Below are positions 45,739 through 54,857 of a stretch of DNA of 64,000 nucleotides, piece after piece (the first letter of the stretch is position 1; each line of letters starts with the position of its first letter). Made by a program: the position numbers and the translations under genes. The notes below the pieces were generated by a model, which was given only the letters and a program-made list of their open reading frames with translations, did no database searches and was not told the origin of the DNA. Source of the stretch: Gimesia aquarii (GTDB lineage Bacteria > Planctomycetota > Planctomycetia > Planctomycetales > Planctomycetaceae); the NCBI RefSeq assembly GCF_007748195.1, contig NZ_CP037920.1, positions 4,353,800 through 4,417,799 of the forward strand, written 5' to 3'.

Positions 45739-47013
45739 TTACTTCAGCTCTGCGTGATTACCAACAATATGGTGAATGAAATATCCAATCCATTTTTCTT
45801 CAATAGTTCGGCCAGGGATTGGTTTCAACTGATTCTCGATTGATCCTTCGGGGAATTGAAGGTCAATGATTGCCTTCGGTCCACATGGCGGCAAATTTTT
45901 CCAGACTTGTAAGAGGCGACGATGAAACTCTTTATATCCCTCTTCATTTGGAGGATTTCCTACAACGTGATGGAAGATAAACCCAATCCATTTTGCCTCG
46001 TTTGACCTACCAGGAATGTCTTTGAGTTGTTCCGCTAAAGATCCTTCTGGGAATTTGAGTTCTTTAATCGCTGAATTGCCTATGGGCGGTTTTTCTTTCC
46101 AAACGTTTTTGAGGCGACGATGAAATTCTTTGTATCCCTTTTCATTTGGAGGATTTCCCACAATATGATGAATCAGATATCCAATCCACTTAGCTTCAAT
46201 TGACCGTCCCCGAATTGGCTGAAGCTGATTTTTAATACTACCGCGAGGAAACTGTAGTTCAATAATGGCAGGCCTTCCTACAGCAACGGGATTTTGCCAC
46301 GATTGTACTAATCTTCGGTGGAATTCAACGTACCCATCACTTTTCGTGACGCCTAATGAAACACAGTGAGGTGCTTTTTCATATGCCTCTACTTCAAGTT
46401 TATTGTTTCGATAATTCTGATTTGACCGTTTGTATTCTTTGAAGTACTGATATCCAAAATTGGAAAGTGATTTCCTAAATCGCTCATATTGGCGAGAGTG
46501 CATTAATTCGTGCGACATTAAGTCACAAACGTCCTCATCACTATGTTCGCCTTTCTGCCAGCGCGTATAAATATCGTAACCATACGTTTGCGCATCAGAC
46601 TCTGTGTCTGTTAGGCGTACTTTGAATTTCGCCGCTGCCCATTCGTCAAGTGTTGGTGTTCCCCAATGGACGGTTACGCGATCAACTAAGTCATCATAAA
46701 AAGGGCGAAGTTTGTGCTTAATATTTGCAGGAAGTGCTTCACCAGTAGACGATCGTTTGGCCATGATCTTTGCGGCAGTCACATAGGCGACTCGCCCAGC
46801 TTCACCCCAGAGCTCTTCTGAAGCATTGGGTGGATTGAGATTGCGAATTTTTTCCCAAACGTCTTTTATTTCTCTCCCAGCATTTTCGAGTTCCCTCTGA
46901 AAGTCGTTTGCTGTAGGAGGCTTGGTTGGAATTCTCGGTGGCTTAATTCGGATAAGTTGGGCGTTGGTGGTTATAGGTACGGATAGAAAAAGAAAAATCA
47001 ATACATAGCGCAT
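45739..47013 (-). CDS. secreted putative zinc metallopeptidase with three C-terminal repeats
   Basis: A 424-residue exported protein (signal peptide MRYVLIFLFLSVPITTNAQ) with GGAG before the ATG. Near residue 160 lies LMSHELMHSRQYERF, an HExxH zincin motif. The last about 195 residues are three tandem units of about 63 residues, each from GY.EFHRRL..VW through AI.EL.FP.GS...QL..I.GR to KWIG...HH.VGN. The repeats may bind a cell-surface ligand. The overall layout, HExxH domain plus repeats, is like proteins that clear or modify neighbouring surfaces, but I recognise no family. Confidence 0.6.
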   Translation of the reverse strand: MRYVLIFLFLSVPITTNAQLIRIKPPRIPTKPPTANDFQRELENAGREIKDVWEKIRNLNPPNASEELWGEAGRVAYVTAAKIMAKRSSTGEALPANIKHKLRPFYDDLVDRVTVHWGTPTLDEWAAAKFKVRLTDTESDAQTYGYDIYTRWQKGEHSDEDVCDLMSHELMHSRQYERFRKSLSNFGYQYFKEYKRSNQNYRNNKLEVEAYEKAPHCVSLGVTKSDGYVEFHRRLVQSWQNPVAVGRPAIIELQFPRGSIKNQLQPIRGRSIEAKWIGYLIHHIVGNPPNEKGYKEFHRRLKNVWKEKPPIGNSAIKELKFPEGSLAEQLKDIPGRSNEAKWIGFIFHHVVGNPPNEEGYKEFHRRLLQVWKNLPPCGPKAIIDLQFPEGSIENQLKPIPGRTIEEKWIGYFIHHIVGNHAELK

Positions 47014-48254
47014 GGTAGTTCTCCAAAGTATTAGGTGTTACTGTAATCAAACAATTAGACACATAGTTATTGAACTATTTACGATCTAATTTATAGTTGA
47101 GTAAATCCAAATAAATCATTGAATTTGATTCCATTTGAAAGAATTCTTTACATAACAAAATGAGAATTTGTTACCTCTGTTTTCCTGAATTATCATTCAA
47201 GGTACGTACCAATTCCCCAGTTTTGAAGTTAAGGGGGAAACCTGAAAATCAGAAATTAGATGTAATTGAAAGTAATTCAAAAGTATTAACATCAAAAAAA
47301 TGATCTTGATATTTATTAAATGCATTTCTGGGGCATCAAGCGGACAGCCATTCCAAATTTTATTGTAGAAAAAATAAAATTAGCATCGATGGGTCATTAT
47401 TTACCGCTACAAAATATTTTGTTTCGTGAGATACAGTTGTTCGATGAAGAATCTAAGAAGCAAGAGATTCAGTTGTACGATCACCAAGGCAATTTCTGCA
47501 TCCTAGTGTTGACCTAGTTCCCTTAACCATATCCCTCTGAATTATGGAAACATTTCGACTTTGGATTTTTTTTAGAGAGAGTGATAAATAACGAAAAACA
47601 ATTTACTATTGAGCAGATCATTCCGATTTTTTTGTGATGCGAAATTCGAACTGGATCGTGGCGAGACGATTGGTCTAGACAATAAAAATTGGAAATGAAC
47701 GATCAATACGTAACGAATACGTCGGAGTTCGTACCGATCGGCCACACCGATGATCCCAGGGGCATAGACTTTATATCCGTCCGGCTGTTTCATGGGAAAC
47801 GATTCAGTTCGTTGACGACGTCAATAACTTAATCGTGAGAGTCTGGACTGGTGGACTTTCTTCATCAACTTGACTTTAAAATTATTCTGATTAGTAAATC
47901 GATAGACTATGTGAATTTTGAAACATTCAACGAACGAGTTGGAGAGGAATTTCTAAACCAGTAGTAGTTTTCCCGCGTGTTCGAGGTTCGAAATCAAATC
48001 GACCAGTGGCGGCTGGATTATAAAGAAAACCGCCCACATAGCTCACTATGAAACCAAACCCCTGTGTAGTCTGCGAAAAATTCATCCCTGGCGCGCCAGG
48101 GATGAATTTACCTTGGATTTCTAGCATTCCAACTGGTACAGAGTTGGGTGCAAGTTCAAGTCAAAATAAGATATTTAGGGAAATGATGGACTTATATGAT
48201 TGAACTACGTAGGAGATTTAATAGAGTAAAAGTATATAAATATACCTCAGGTCT
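47014..48254. other. 1.2-kb region without a supported gene
   Basis: A/T-rich stretch between the metallopeptidase and sigma factor genes. Short frames at 47320-47517 (+), 47572-47793 (-) and 47927-48127 (-) lack ribosome sites or signatures; the last ends GLEIPLQLVR and could be a gene remnant. It holds a perfect 32-bp palindrome at 48078-48109. No dif-like site is found. Confidence 0.5.
48078..48109. repeat. perfect 32-bp palindrome
   Basis: AAATTCATCCCTGGCG is directly followed by its exact reverse complement CGCCAGGGATGAATTT with no spacer. It is unlike the dif-like sites in sequence. As DNA it could be a dimer binding site; as RNA its hairpin would be long with a tight loop. Confidence 0.85.
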
Positions 48255-48893
48255 ATGTGTTCAAATGAATTTGGTTACATCTTTGATTTTCCCATCTTAA
48301 GAAGGCAGCACAAATTGACTGCACAAAGTTCGTTCCAGGACCTTCTAAACCAACTTCAGAGAGGCGATCAAGATGCAGCAACAAAGATATACGAACGCTA
48401 TGCACAGCAATTGATTGCAAAAGCTCGCATCCATCTCGGTACACGTTTACAAAACAAAGTGGATGCTGAAGATTTAGTGCAATCGGTATACCGCAGCTTT
48501 TTTCACCGCTTTGCCCAAGGACAATATGAGTTGGAGAACTGGGAGAGTTTGTGGGGGTTGCTGATATTAATCACACTCCGAAAGTGTGGTAGAAAAATCA
48601 ATCATTTTTATGCAAACAAACGTGATATCAATCGGGAAATAGAACCAAATATTGGAACAGAGGAATCAGCAAGACACTGGGAAGCGATCGCACGAGAGCC
48701 CACACCAGAAGAAGCAGCAGTGTTAACTGAAACTATGGAGCAATTTTTGGAAACATTTAATCCCAGACAGAGAAATATGATTACTCTTTTCCTCCAAGGA
48801 TATACGCAACAAGAAATTAGCAGTCAAGTGGGTTGCAGCGAAAGAACTGTGCGCCGTGTTCTCGACCTAGCACGAATAGAACTGAATACTTGA
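48255..48893 (+). CDS. ECF-type RNA polymerase sigma factor
   Basis: A sigma-70 family protein of up to 212 residues. Region 2: GDQDAATKIYERYAQQLIAKA then VDAEDLVQSVYRSFFHRF (the DAEDLVQ motif). Region 4: FNPRQRNMITLFLQGYTQQEI then SSQVGCSERTVRRVLDLAR, a clear HTH. The start is uncertain: ATG 48255 lacks a ribosome site, and a TTG at 48315 would trim 20 residues. No anti-sigma gene is adjacent, but a Ser/Thr kinase-WD40 gene follows 75 bp downstream, a common planctomycete pairing in which kinase signals are thought to control the sigma factor. Confidence 0.9.
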   Translation: MCSNEFGYIFDFPILRRQHKLTAQSSFQDLLNQLQRGDQDAATKIYERYAQQLIAKARIHLGTRLQNKVDAEDLVQSVYRSFFHRFAQGQYELENWESLWGLLILITLRKCGRKINHFYANKRDINREIEPNIGTEESARHWEAIAREPTPEEAAVLTETMEQFLETFNPRQRNMITLFLQGYTQQEISSQVGCSERTVRRVLDLARIELNT

Positions 48894-48968
48894 GGAGGAT
48901 TGAATCTCGTTCCATCTAGGATTACTTGGCTTTGGATGAAGATGTCTTATGTTAAAGGTTGATCTCCT

Positions 48969-51900
48969 ATGAATTCGCAATTACGACAGGGACATATTTC
49001 TGTGGTAGACCAGAAAACGGTGGAGAAAATTGTTGAACGATTCGAAGTTGCCTGGCAAACGGCTACTCCTCCTGCTATAGAAGATTTTGTTCCTGAAACC
49101 GGACATTTACGAACTGTAGTGATCATTGAACTAGTCCATTCTGATCTTGATTTTCGCATTAAAGCGGGTGAACGAGTTCGTATTGAAGAATACTTCAATC
49201 GATTTCCCGAACTTCACAAAGACAAAGAAACGTTCTGTGAGTTGGTTGAAGCAGAATATCACATTAGACAACGACAGGAGCCATTGCTGAACCCCTCAGA
49301 ATACTGGGCACGATTTTCTGAACAGCATCAACTCCTTCGACAGATCTTTCCAGATCAAGTGATAGTTGCAGCAACAGGTCACTCTTTTAATTCTTCACCG
49401 TCTCTTAAAGAAGAGACGACGAATCCACCTAAAACAAGGAGAGATCCAGCAGACATTCAAGGCAAACAGTTCGGGGATTATGTCCTGATTGATGAAATTG
49501 CACGGGGTGGAATGGGGGTCGTTTTCAAAGCCGAGCAAAAAAGGCTTAATCGTGTTGTAGCCTTGAAGATGATTCTGGCTGGACAATTAGCAACAGAACA
49601 TGACATCAACCGTTTTCAACAGGAAGCGGAAGCGGCAGCCAAGTTGGAACACCCCAATATTGTACCAATCTATGAAGTGGGTGAACATCATCAACGACAT
49701 TACTTCTCGATGGGGTTGATTGAAGGGAATAGCCTGGCAGATCAACTCAAAGAAAGCCCATTGCCATCGGAAGAAGCAACTCGTATTTTGATCGCTGTTA
49801 CTGAAGCGGTTGCGTATGGTCATGATCAAGGGATCGTTCATCGTGATTTGAAGCCTGATAATATTTTAATGGACAAAAACGGGCAACCTCGTGTGACAGA
49901 TTTTGGGTTAGCTAAATCACTTGGCGAATCTAGTGGGATGTCAGTCACGGGACAAATCATGGGAACTCCTAGCTATATGCCTCCCGAACAGGCGAGAGGA
50001 GATCATAGTGCCATTAATCAACTTTCAGATGTTTATTCACTCGGTGCAGTTCTCTATGCTACATTAACAGGTCGGCCTCCCTTCCAGGCTGCGAATGCCA
50101 TGGACACCCTCAAGCAAGTTCTTGAACAAGAACCAGTTTCACCTCGTCAACTGAACCCGGCAGTCGATGCGGATCTTGAAACCGTTTGTTTGAAATGTCT
50201 GTCGAAAGAAAAGGCAGGACGGTATCAGTCAGCAAATGCCTTAGTAAAGGAACTAGGGAGATATCAAAATGGAAGACCCATTAAGGCTAGACCTATTGGA
50301 ATAGGCACACGTTTCGGGCGGTGGTGTAAACGTAACCCGATAGTGGCTGGATTGAGTACAGCTCTGGCTGTTTCTCTGGTGATTGGTACTATAACATCAG
50401 CCCTTTTCGCCGTAAAAATGAACAGAAGCGCGATTGAAGCAAGAAAAGCAAGTCAAGAAGCAGCTGAAATGTCTGAACAGCGACGTATTGCACTTGTTAA
50501 TGCAGAAGAGGCAATAAAGAAAGAGCGACGAACAGCTGAAACTGAACGTAAAGCACGACAAAAAGCGGACCAGTTATTGTATGCTAGTCAGGTTAGAACG
50601 TCCCAACGCCTTTTGAAAGAAACACATATTTCAGCAGCCAGAAACATACTGATGGCAACGAGCCCGACCTTACGGAGCTGGGAGTACTCTTATCTCTACA
50701 GTATGTTAGATGTGAGCAAGCAGACACTCCAGGGACATCTCTCTAAAGTCATCAGTGTCGCCTTCAGTCCGGATGGAACGCGCATCGTCAGTGGTAGTTG
50801 GGACAACACAGTGAAGATTTGGGATGCCACGCAGGGTCAGGAAATACGCACACTCAAGGGACATAAAGGCAGAGTCAACAGTGCCACATTCAGTCCGGAT
50901 GGAACACGCATTGTTAGTGGCAGTAATGACAACACGGTGAAAATCTGGGATGCCGCGCAGGGCCAGGAAATACGCACACTCAAGGGGCATACCTCTGGGG
51001 TCACCAGAGTCGCCTTCAGCCCGGATGGAGCACGCATCGTCAGTAGCAGTTTTGACCACACTGTCAAAATCTGGGATGCCACGCAGGGCCAGGAATTGAT
51101 CACAATTCGAGGACATTCTAAATATGTCACCAGTGTTGCTTTCAATCCGGATGGAACACGCATTGTTAGTGGCAGTAATGACAACACGGTGAAAATCTGG
51201 GATGCCGCGCAGGGCCAGGAAATACGCACACTCAAGGGGCATACCTCTACGGTCAGCAGTGTCGCCTTCAGCCCGGACGGAACGCGCATCGTCAGTGGTA
51301 GTCACGACAACACGGGCATAATTTGGGATACCAAACAAGGTCGGGAGTTGATCACACTCAAGGGACATACAGATAGTGTGACCAGTATCGCCTTCAGCCC
51401 AGATGGAACGCGAATAGTCAGTGGCAGCTGGGATTTCACCATGAAAATCTGGAATGCCGCGCAGGGCCAGGAAATACGCACACTCAAGGGGCATACCTCT
51501 TCGGTCAGTAGTGTCGCCTTCAGTCCGGATGGAACGCGCATCGTCAGTGGCAGCCGGGACAACACGGTGAAGATTTGGGATGCCACGCAGGGTCAGGAAA
51601 TACGCACACTCAAGGGACACACAGACAGAGTCACCAGTGTCGCCTTCAGTCCGGATGGAACACGTATTGTCAGTGGTAGTGGAGACAAAACGGTGAAAAT
51701 CTGGGATGCCGCGCAGGGCCAGGAAATACACACACTCAAGGGGCATACCTCTTCGGTCAGTAGTGTCGCCTTCAGTCCGGATGGAACGCGCATCGTCAGT
51801 GGTAGCTGGGACAACACGGTGAAGATTTGGGATGCCATGCAGGACCAGGAGTTGATTACACTCAAGGGACACACAGACAGAGTCACCAGTGTCGCCTTCA

Positions 51901-53024
51901 GTTCGGATGGAACGCGCATCGTCAGTGGCAGTAATGACAACACGGTGAAAATCTGGGATGCCGCGCAGGGCCAGGAAATACGCACACTCAAGGGGCATAC
52001 CTCTGGGGTTCGCAGCGTCGCCTTCAGCCCGGACGGAGCACGCATCGTCAGTGGCAGTGGAGACAAAACGGTGAGAATCTGGGATGCCACGCAGGGCCAG
52101 GAATTGGTCACACTTCGAGGGCATTCTAAATATGTCACCAGTGTTGCTTTCAATCCGGATGGAACACGCATCATTGTTGGCAGTTACGACAGCACAATGA
52201 AAATCTGGGATGCCAGGCATGGTCGGGAGTTACTCACACTCCGGGGGCATTCCTCTGGGGTCAGCAGTGTCGCCTTCAGTTCGGATGGCGCGCGCATCGT
52301 CAGTGGCAGTTTAGACAAAACGGTGAAAATCTGGGATGCCACGCAGGGCCAGGAGTTGCTTACATTCCAGTGGTATAGCTCTGGGGTCAGCAGTGTCGCC
52401 TTCAGCCCGGATGAAGTACGCATTGTCAGTGGTGGTGGAGACAACACGGTGAAAATCTGGGATGCCGCGCAGGGCCAGGAAATACGCACACTCAAGGGGC
52501 ATACTTCTGGTTTCAGCAGTGTCAGATTCAATTCGGATAGAGCACGCATCGTCAGTGATAGTAATGACAAAACGTTGAAGGATACACCGTCAGTCGTTCT
52601 CGCCCGTGAAAGAGGATTAAATCTCAAGATACCTAGCTACAATGGAATACGAATGGGTATCTCACTGGATAAGATGAAGAATGAATTAACGAAGCAAGGC
52701 ATCAAATATGGAAACTTTTTCACGTATAAAGATGGCAAAGGTTTTGTTGTATCTAATACTAGTTTTCGGTTCACATCTAGCAACAAACTCTTTCAGATAT
52801 ATGTGTTCGGCCCAAGCATGAAAATCCAAGGTGGACTTAAATTGCAATCTTCGACAATTAAAGAGTTTGAAACATTTCTAGGAGTTCGCAGTACAAAAAC
52901 AAAAGCACCAAATGGACACGAGTTCCATCACACAATAATTGGTGATACAGCAGAGCTTATTCTGATCTCTCGAAATGATACTCCAGAGATAGTTTCTTAT
53001 ATTATGTTGACGATTCGAAACTGA
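48969..53024 (+). CDS. Ser/Thr protein kinase with WD40 repeats
   Basis: A 1351-residue membrane kinase. Order: N-terminal acidic domain (1-150); kinase domain about 170-435 with GGMGVVFKAE (P-loop), VALKM (Lys), HRDLKPDNILM near 290, DFGLAK and YMPPEQARG; a TM helix near 460-480 (IVAGLSTALAVSLVIGTITS); a coiled coil (about 485-540); then about 15 WD40 units of 42 residues to about 1200; and an unrecognised C-terminal domain. With the sigma factor upstream it forms a likely signal unit: an outside propeller and an inside kinase. The repeats are very similar in DNA. Ligand and targets are unknown. Confidence 0.93.
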   Translation: MNSQLRQGHISVVDQKTVEKIVERFEVAWQTATPPAIEDFVPETGHLRTVVIIELVHSDLDFRIKAGERVRIEEYFNRFPELHKDKETFCELVEAEYHIRQRQEPLLNPSEYWARFSEQHQLLRQIFPDQVIVAATGHSFNSSPSLKEETTNPPKTRRDPADIQGKQFGDYVLIDEIARGGMGVVFKAEQKRLNRVVALKMILAGQLATEHDINRFQQEAEAAAKLEHPNIVPIYEVGEHHQRHYFSMGLIEGNSLADQLKESPLPSEEATRILIAVTEAVAYGHDQGIVHRDLKPDNILMDKNGQPRVTDFGLAKSLGESSGMSVTGQIMGTPSYMPPEQARGDHSAINQLSDVYSLGAVLYATLTGRPPFQAANAMDTLKQVLEQEPVSPRQLNPAVDADLETVCLKCLSKEKAGRYQSANALVKELGRYQNGRPIKARPIGIGTRFGRWCKRNPIVAGLSTALAVSLVIGTITSALFAVKMNRSAIEARKASQEAAEMSEQRRIALVNAEEAIKKERRTAETERKARQKADQLLYASQVRTSQRLLKETHISAARNILMATSPTLRSWEYSYLYSMLDVSKQTLQGHLSKVISVAFSPDGTRIVSGSWDNTVKIWDATQGQEIRTLKGHKGRVNSATFSPDGTRIVSGSNDNTVKIWDAAQGQEIRTLKGHTSGVTRVAFSPDGARIVSSSFDHTVKIWDATQGQELITIRGHSKYVTSVAFNPDGTRIVSGSNDNTVKIWDAAQGQEIRTLKGHTSTVSSVAFSPDGTRIVSGSHDNTGIIWDTKQGRELITLKGHTDSVTSIAFSPDGTRIVSGSWDFTMKIWNAAQGQEIRTLKGHTSSVSSVAFSPDGTRIVSGSRDNTVKIWDATQGQEIRTLKGHTDRVTSVAFSPDGTRIVSGSGDKTVKIWDAAQGQEIHTLKGHTSSVSSVAFSPDGTRIVSGSWDNTVKIWDAMQDQELITLKGHTDRVTSVAFSSDGTRIVSGSNDNTVKIWDAAQGQEIRTLKGHTSGVRSVAFSPDGARIVSGSGDKTVRIWDATQGQELVTLRGHSKYVTSVAFNPDGTRIIVGSYDSTMKIWDARHGRELLTLRGHSSGVSSVAFSSDGARIVSGSLDKTVKIWDATQGQELLTFQWYSSGVSSVAFSPDEVRIVSGGGDNTVKIWDAAQGQEIRTLKGHTSGFSSVRFNSDRARIVSDSNDKTLKDTPSVVLARERGLNLKIPSYNGIRMGISLDKMKNELTKQGIKYGNFFTYKDGKGFVVSNTSFRFTSSNKLFQIYVFGPSMKIQGGLKLQSSTIKEFETFLGVRSTKTKAPNGHEFHHTIIGDTAELILISRNDTPEIVSYIMLTIRN
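50722..52560 (+). repeat. 126-bp tandem repeats coding for about 15 WD40 units
   Basis: Each unit codes about 42 residues: LKGHTxxVxSVAFSPDGTR, IVSGSxDNTVKIWD, AxQGQEI. Many units are near-identical at DNA level, some separated by others, so gene conversion or unequal exchange is recent. Minus-strand frames over this stretch are shadows. Confidence 0.92.
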
Positions 53025-53150
53025 AAGTCTGATTAATCATTTGAACTGGTGCCATAGCTTTGACGTTACTCTTACCTTTGTTCGATATACACAAACGTTT
53101 TGTTTAATGCGTTTTTAAACGACTCTTTTAAAAGAAACTCTATAAAATAT

Positions 53151-53179
53151 TGACCGGGGTAACTGATGTTACCCGGTCA
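53151..53179. repeat. dif-like palindromic site 16 (29 bp)
   Basis: TGACCGGGGTAA / CTGATG / TTACCCGGTCA. One extra G in the left arm. Right boundary of the first module array. Confidence 0.82.
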
Positions 53180-53285
53180 CTTTATCATTAATAGGTGGCG
53201 CCATTCACGCGATACGATTTCATTTAAACCCTAATTGACGTCTCTCAGGGCAGATTGCGATCGTATTGGCAAAATCAATGTACAA

Positions 53286-53480
53286 TTAATGAACATCCTT
53301 GATCGACGGGGATTCATTGACTGGTTGCCGTGGATACCGTCTCTTCAAATCGTCGATCAATGGCATCAACGTTTTTCTTGCGAGCCCTCGAATTGAGATA
53401 TTCTCTTTTGCCGCGTAACGACATAGCGGCCACCAGTCATCCCGATCAAGCTCAATCGTAATTGTTTTTTTTCTTCTCAT
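53286..53480 (-). CDS. small DNA-binding-like protein
   Basis: ATG 53480 gives 64 aa beginning MRRKKTITIELDRDDWWPL; the longer frame to 53600 has no support. The start RKKTITIELD followed by AAKENISIRGLARKTL resembles a ribbon-helix-helix regulator, although longer than a typical Arc/MetJ unit. It is leftward, unlike the other backbone genes, and could repress the rightward genes beyond 53906. The identity is a guess from pattern. Confidence 0.45.
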   Translation of the reverse strand: MRRKKTITIELDRDDWWPLCRYAAKENISIRGLARKTLMPLIDDLKRRYPRQPVNESPSIKDVH

Positions 53481-53905
53481 AATCCAACTGCCCTTGACTT
53501 TTTTAAACGAGTTAATGCGAAATTGTAACTGCGAAAAGAAACTGGTGTAGAATGATGGATCGCATGAAACGCCAGTCATTTTCAGAGAGCGGTAGGGCAT
53601 GGATGAATTACCGCTCTTTATATCATTTCTTAATCAGGCAAGGAAGCCGAATCAATACTCGAATAAACTCCCTCTCAAGCCACTTGATGGTAAGACAACC
53701 TATCCCACTGCATTTCTGACAATTGTATTTTCCCTACGTGGGTTCCGGACATGATCGATGAAGGTGCGCCAGCTCCTGATGACGGATCGCTCTTTTCTTT
53801 AATGAGTACGCTCCACATTGGCAAGAGGGGCCTCAACGGAAACAGGTTTCGTCGTCTTATTTGCTCTGATCTATCCCGGATTGAAATTGTTGAAAGGAAT
53901 CAAAT
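53481..53905. other. regulatory-type intergenic region
   Basis: About 425 bp between a leftward small gene and a rightward small gene. It holds a hairpin at 53586-53617 with arms AGAGCGGTA and TACCGCTCT followed by TT. Otherwise nothing is recognised. The ribosome site GAAAGGAA of the next gene is at the right end. Confidence 0.45.
53586..53620. terminator. terminator-like hairpin
   Basis: AGAGCGGTA (53586-53594) pairs with TACCGCTCT (53609-53617) around a 14-nt loop, followed by TTA. The short T-run makes it weak as a terminator. Confidence 0.45.
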
Positions 53906-54109
53906 ATGAAAAGCCACAGCTCAAATGATCGTCCAGCAGATAAATTACCGGGAGCTGATCCCGTCGTTCAGTCTAATGAAGATCTCGACAAGGCTTTGAA
54001 TGAGCTGTCATACCTGGACGAGTTTGATCAGTCGACCAATGAAACTTGCACCAGGTACATCGAGCAACTCGAGCAGGAATCTGAGCAACAAAATAATGGT
54101 TTTGATTGA
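53906..54109 (+). CDS. hypothetical 67-aa acidic protein
   Basis: GAAAGGAA at good spacing before ATG 53906. The product is acidic and helical (ALNELSYLDEFDQSTNETC, YIEQLEQESEQQ). Not recognised. It precedes the cos-like patch and the TerS-like gene in the second backbone block. Confidence 0.55.
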   Translation: MKSHSSNDRPADKLPGADPVVQSNEDLDKALNELSYLDEFDQSTNETCTRYIEQLEQESEQQNNGFD

Positions 54110-54193
54110 GGGAGAGAAGAAAAGCAATTCGTTTCCACTCAGCTCGGTAAGCGTTTAAGATCAGCCAGCCAAGTACAAGCCCGGCTAAAAAAT

Positions 54194-54233
54194 TCGCGGG
54201 TCCTCCTGCGGGGGCCCCGGGGTCGCGCGCGGT
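54194..54233. promoter_or_regulatory. GC-rich cos-like patch
   Basis: A run of about 40 bp almost all G/C (pieces CGCGGGTCCTCCTGCGGGG, GCCCCGGGGTCGCGCGCGG) in an otherwise A/T-rich stretch, 170 bp before a Nu1-like gene. Phage cos sites often look like this and sit before the terminase small subunit. Inference only; no ends are visible. Confidence 0.45.
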
Positions 54234-54387
54234 TCCCTAATCGCAATTTTTTGGTCTCAAAACGCAATTTTAAGTCACTTCTTCTTCTTCCTATTAAATT
54301 GATAGGCAAAAAATCAGAAAAGCGATCGTCCAAAAAAGTCGCATCAAAACGCACCACCTCAAAAACGAAATAAACACCTAAAAAACA

Positions 54388-54410
54388 GGCTCCAGTGAAA
54401 AAATGGAGCC
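54388..54410 (+). promoter_or_regulatory. hairpin covering the start codon of the Nu1-like gene
   Basis: GGCTCCA (54388-54394) pairs with TGGAGCC (54404-54410), which includes the last two bases of the ATG at 54403. No ribosome site is seen. The stretch ATGGA fits the ANGGA pattern bound by CsrA, and the element carries csrA; that link is speculative. Confidence 0.4.
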
Positions 54411-54774
54411 GGTCAAATGTATCATTGGATTTACTGTCGCTGCCGAACGGTGGGACGTGAGCGACAAGGCGATTCGGAACTGGATCAAAAAAGGACTTCC
54501 GGTTAGCGGATCTCAACGAAGGAGAGTTTTCGATGTTTCTGAGTGTGATGCGTGGGTGGCATCTTATCGCGATGAGATGCTGATCAGTCGGGAAGAATAC
54601 GAGTTGTTTGCCGCAGAATGTGTGATCGAGGCCCGCGACCAGATGTTGACACTACCAAAGGAAATGCGGCGGCATCTCTGCAAAAAGTGTCAGTCAAAAG
54701 TGAAAGAGATGCAAACAATGATTGAGCAGACATTGCAGCGGTTATCTGAAATCGAAGAGGGACCGAAAAAATGA
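54403..54774 (+). CDS. Nu1/terminase small subunit-like HTH protein
   Basis: A 123-residue protein. The N-terminal domain TVAAERWDVSDKAIRNWIKKG, then LPVSGSQRRRVFDVSECDAW, matches the Nu1 winged-helix pattern of phage terminase small subunits, which bind the packaging site; excisionase-like MerR folds are the alternative. The C-terminal half is helical with CKKCQ and a coiled coil (KEMQTMIEQTLQRLSEIEE). The GC-rich cos-like patch upstream and an overlapping downstream gene stub support a packaging role. Confidence 0.6.
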   Translation: MEPVKCIIGFTVAAERWDVSDKAIRNWIKKGLPVSGSQRRRVFDVSECDAWVASYRDEMLISREEYELFAAECVIEARDQMLTLPKEMRRHLCKKCQSKVKEMQTMIEQTLQRLSEIEEGPKK

Positions 54775-54857
54775 TCGCTCATACTTCTCATCCCATACCG
54801 AACCACGTGGATGATGACGAGACGCCGTTTCATTTTGAGGGCGTTTACCAAGATTGA
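54771..54857 (+). pseudogene. 28-codon gene stub ending in dif-like site 17
   Basis: ATG overlaps the Nu1-like stop by 4 bp (ATGA), the usual coupling of terminase genes. The frame reads MIAHTSHPIPNHVD and ends at a TGA that is the first three bases of site 17. It looks like the N-terminus of a larger gene, perhaps the terminase large subunit, cut off by the array. Identity cannot be shown from 28 residues. Confidence 0.5.

Noticed and set aside
50722-52560. CRISPR-like direct repeats
   Set aside because: The repeats are in frame, 126 bp long and code for WD40 units; there are no short repeat-spacer units anywhere in the window.
50706-52627. Long minus-strand open frames over the WD40 region
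   Set aside because: They mirror the repeated codons of the kinase gene, have no start signals, and translate to low-complexity repeats.
54139-54516. 125-aa minus-strand frame across the cos-like patch
   Set aside because: It is antisense to the Nu1-like start and is rich in Arg only because of the G/C patch.
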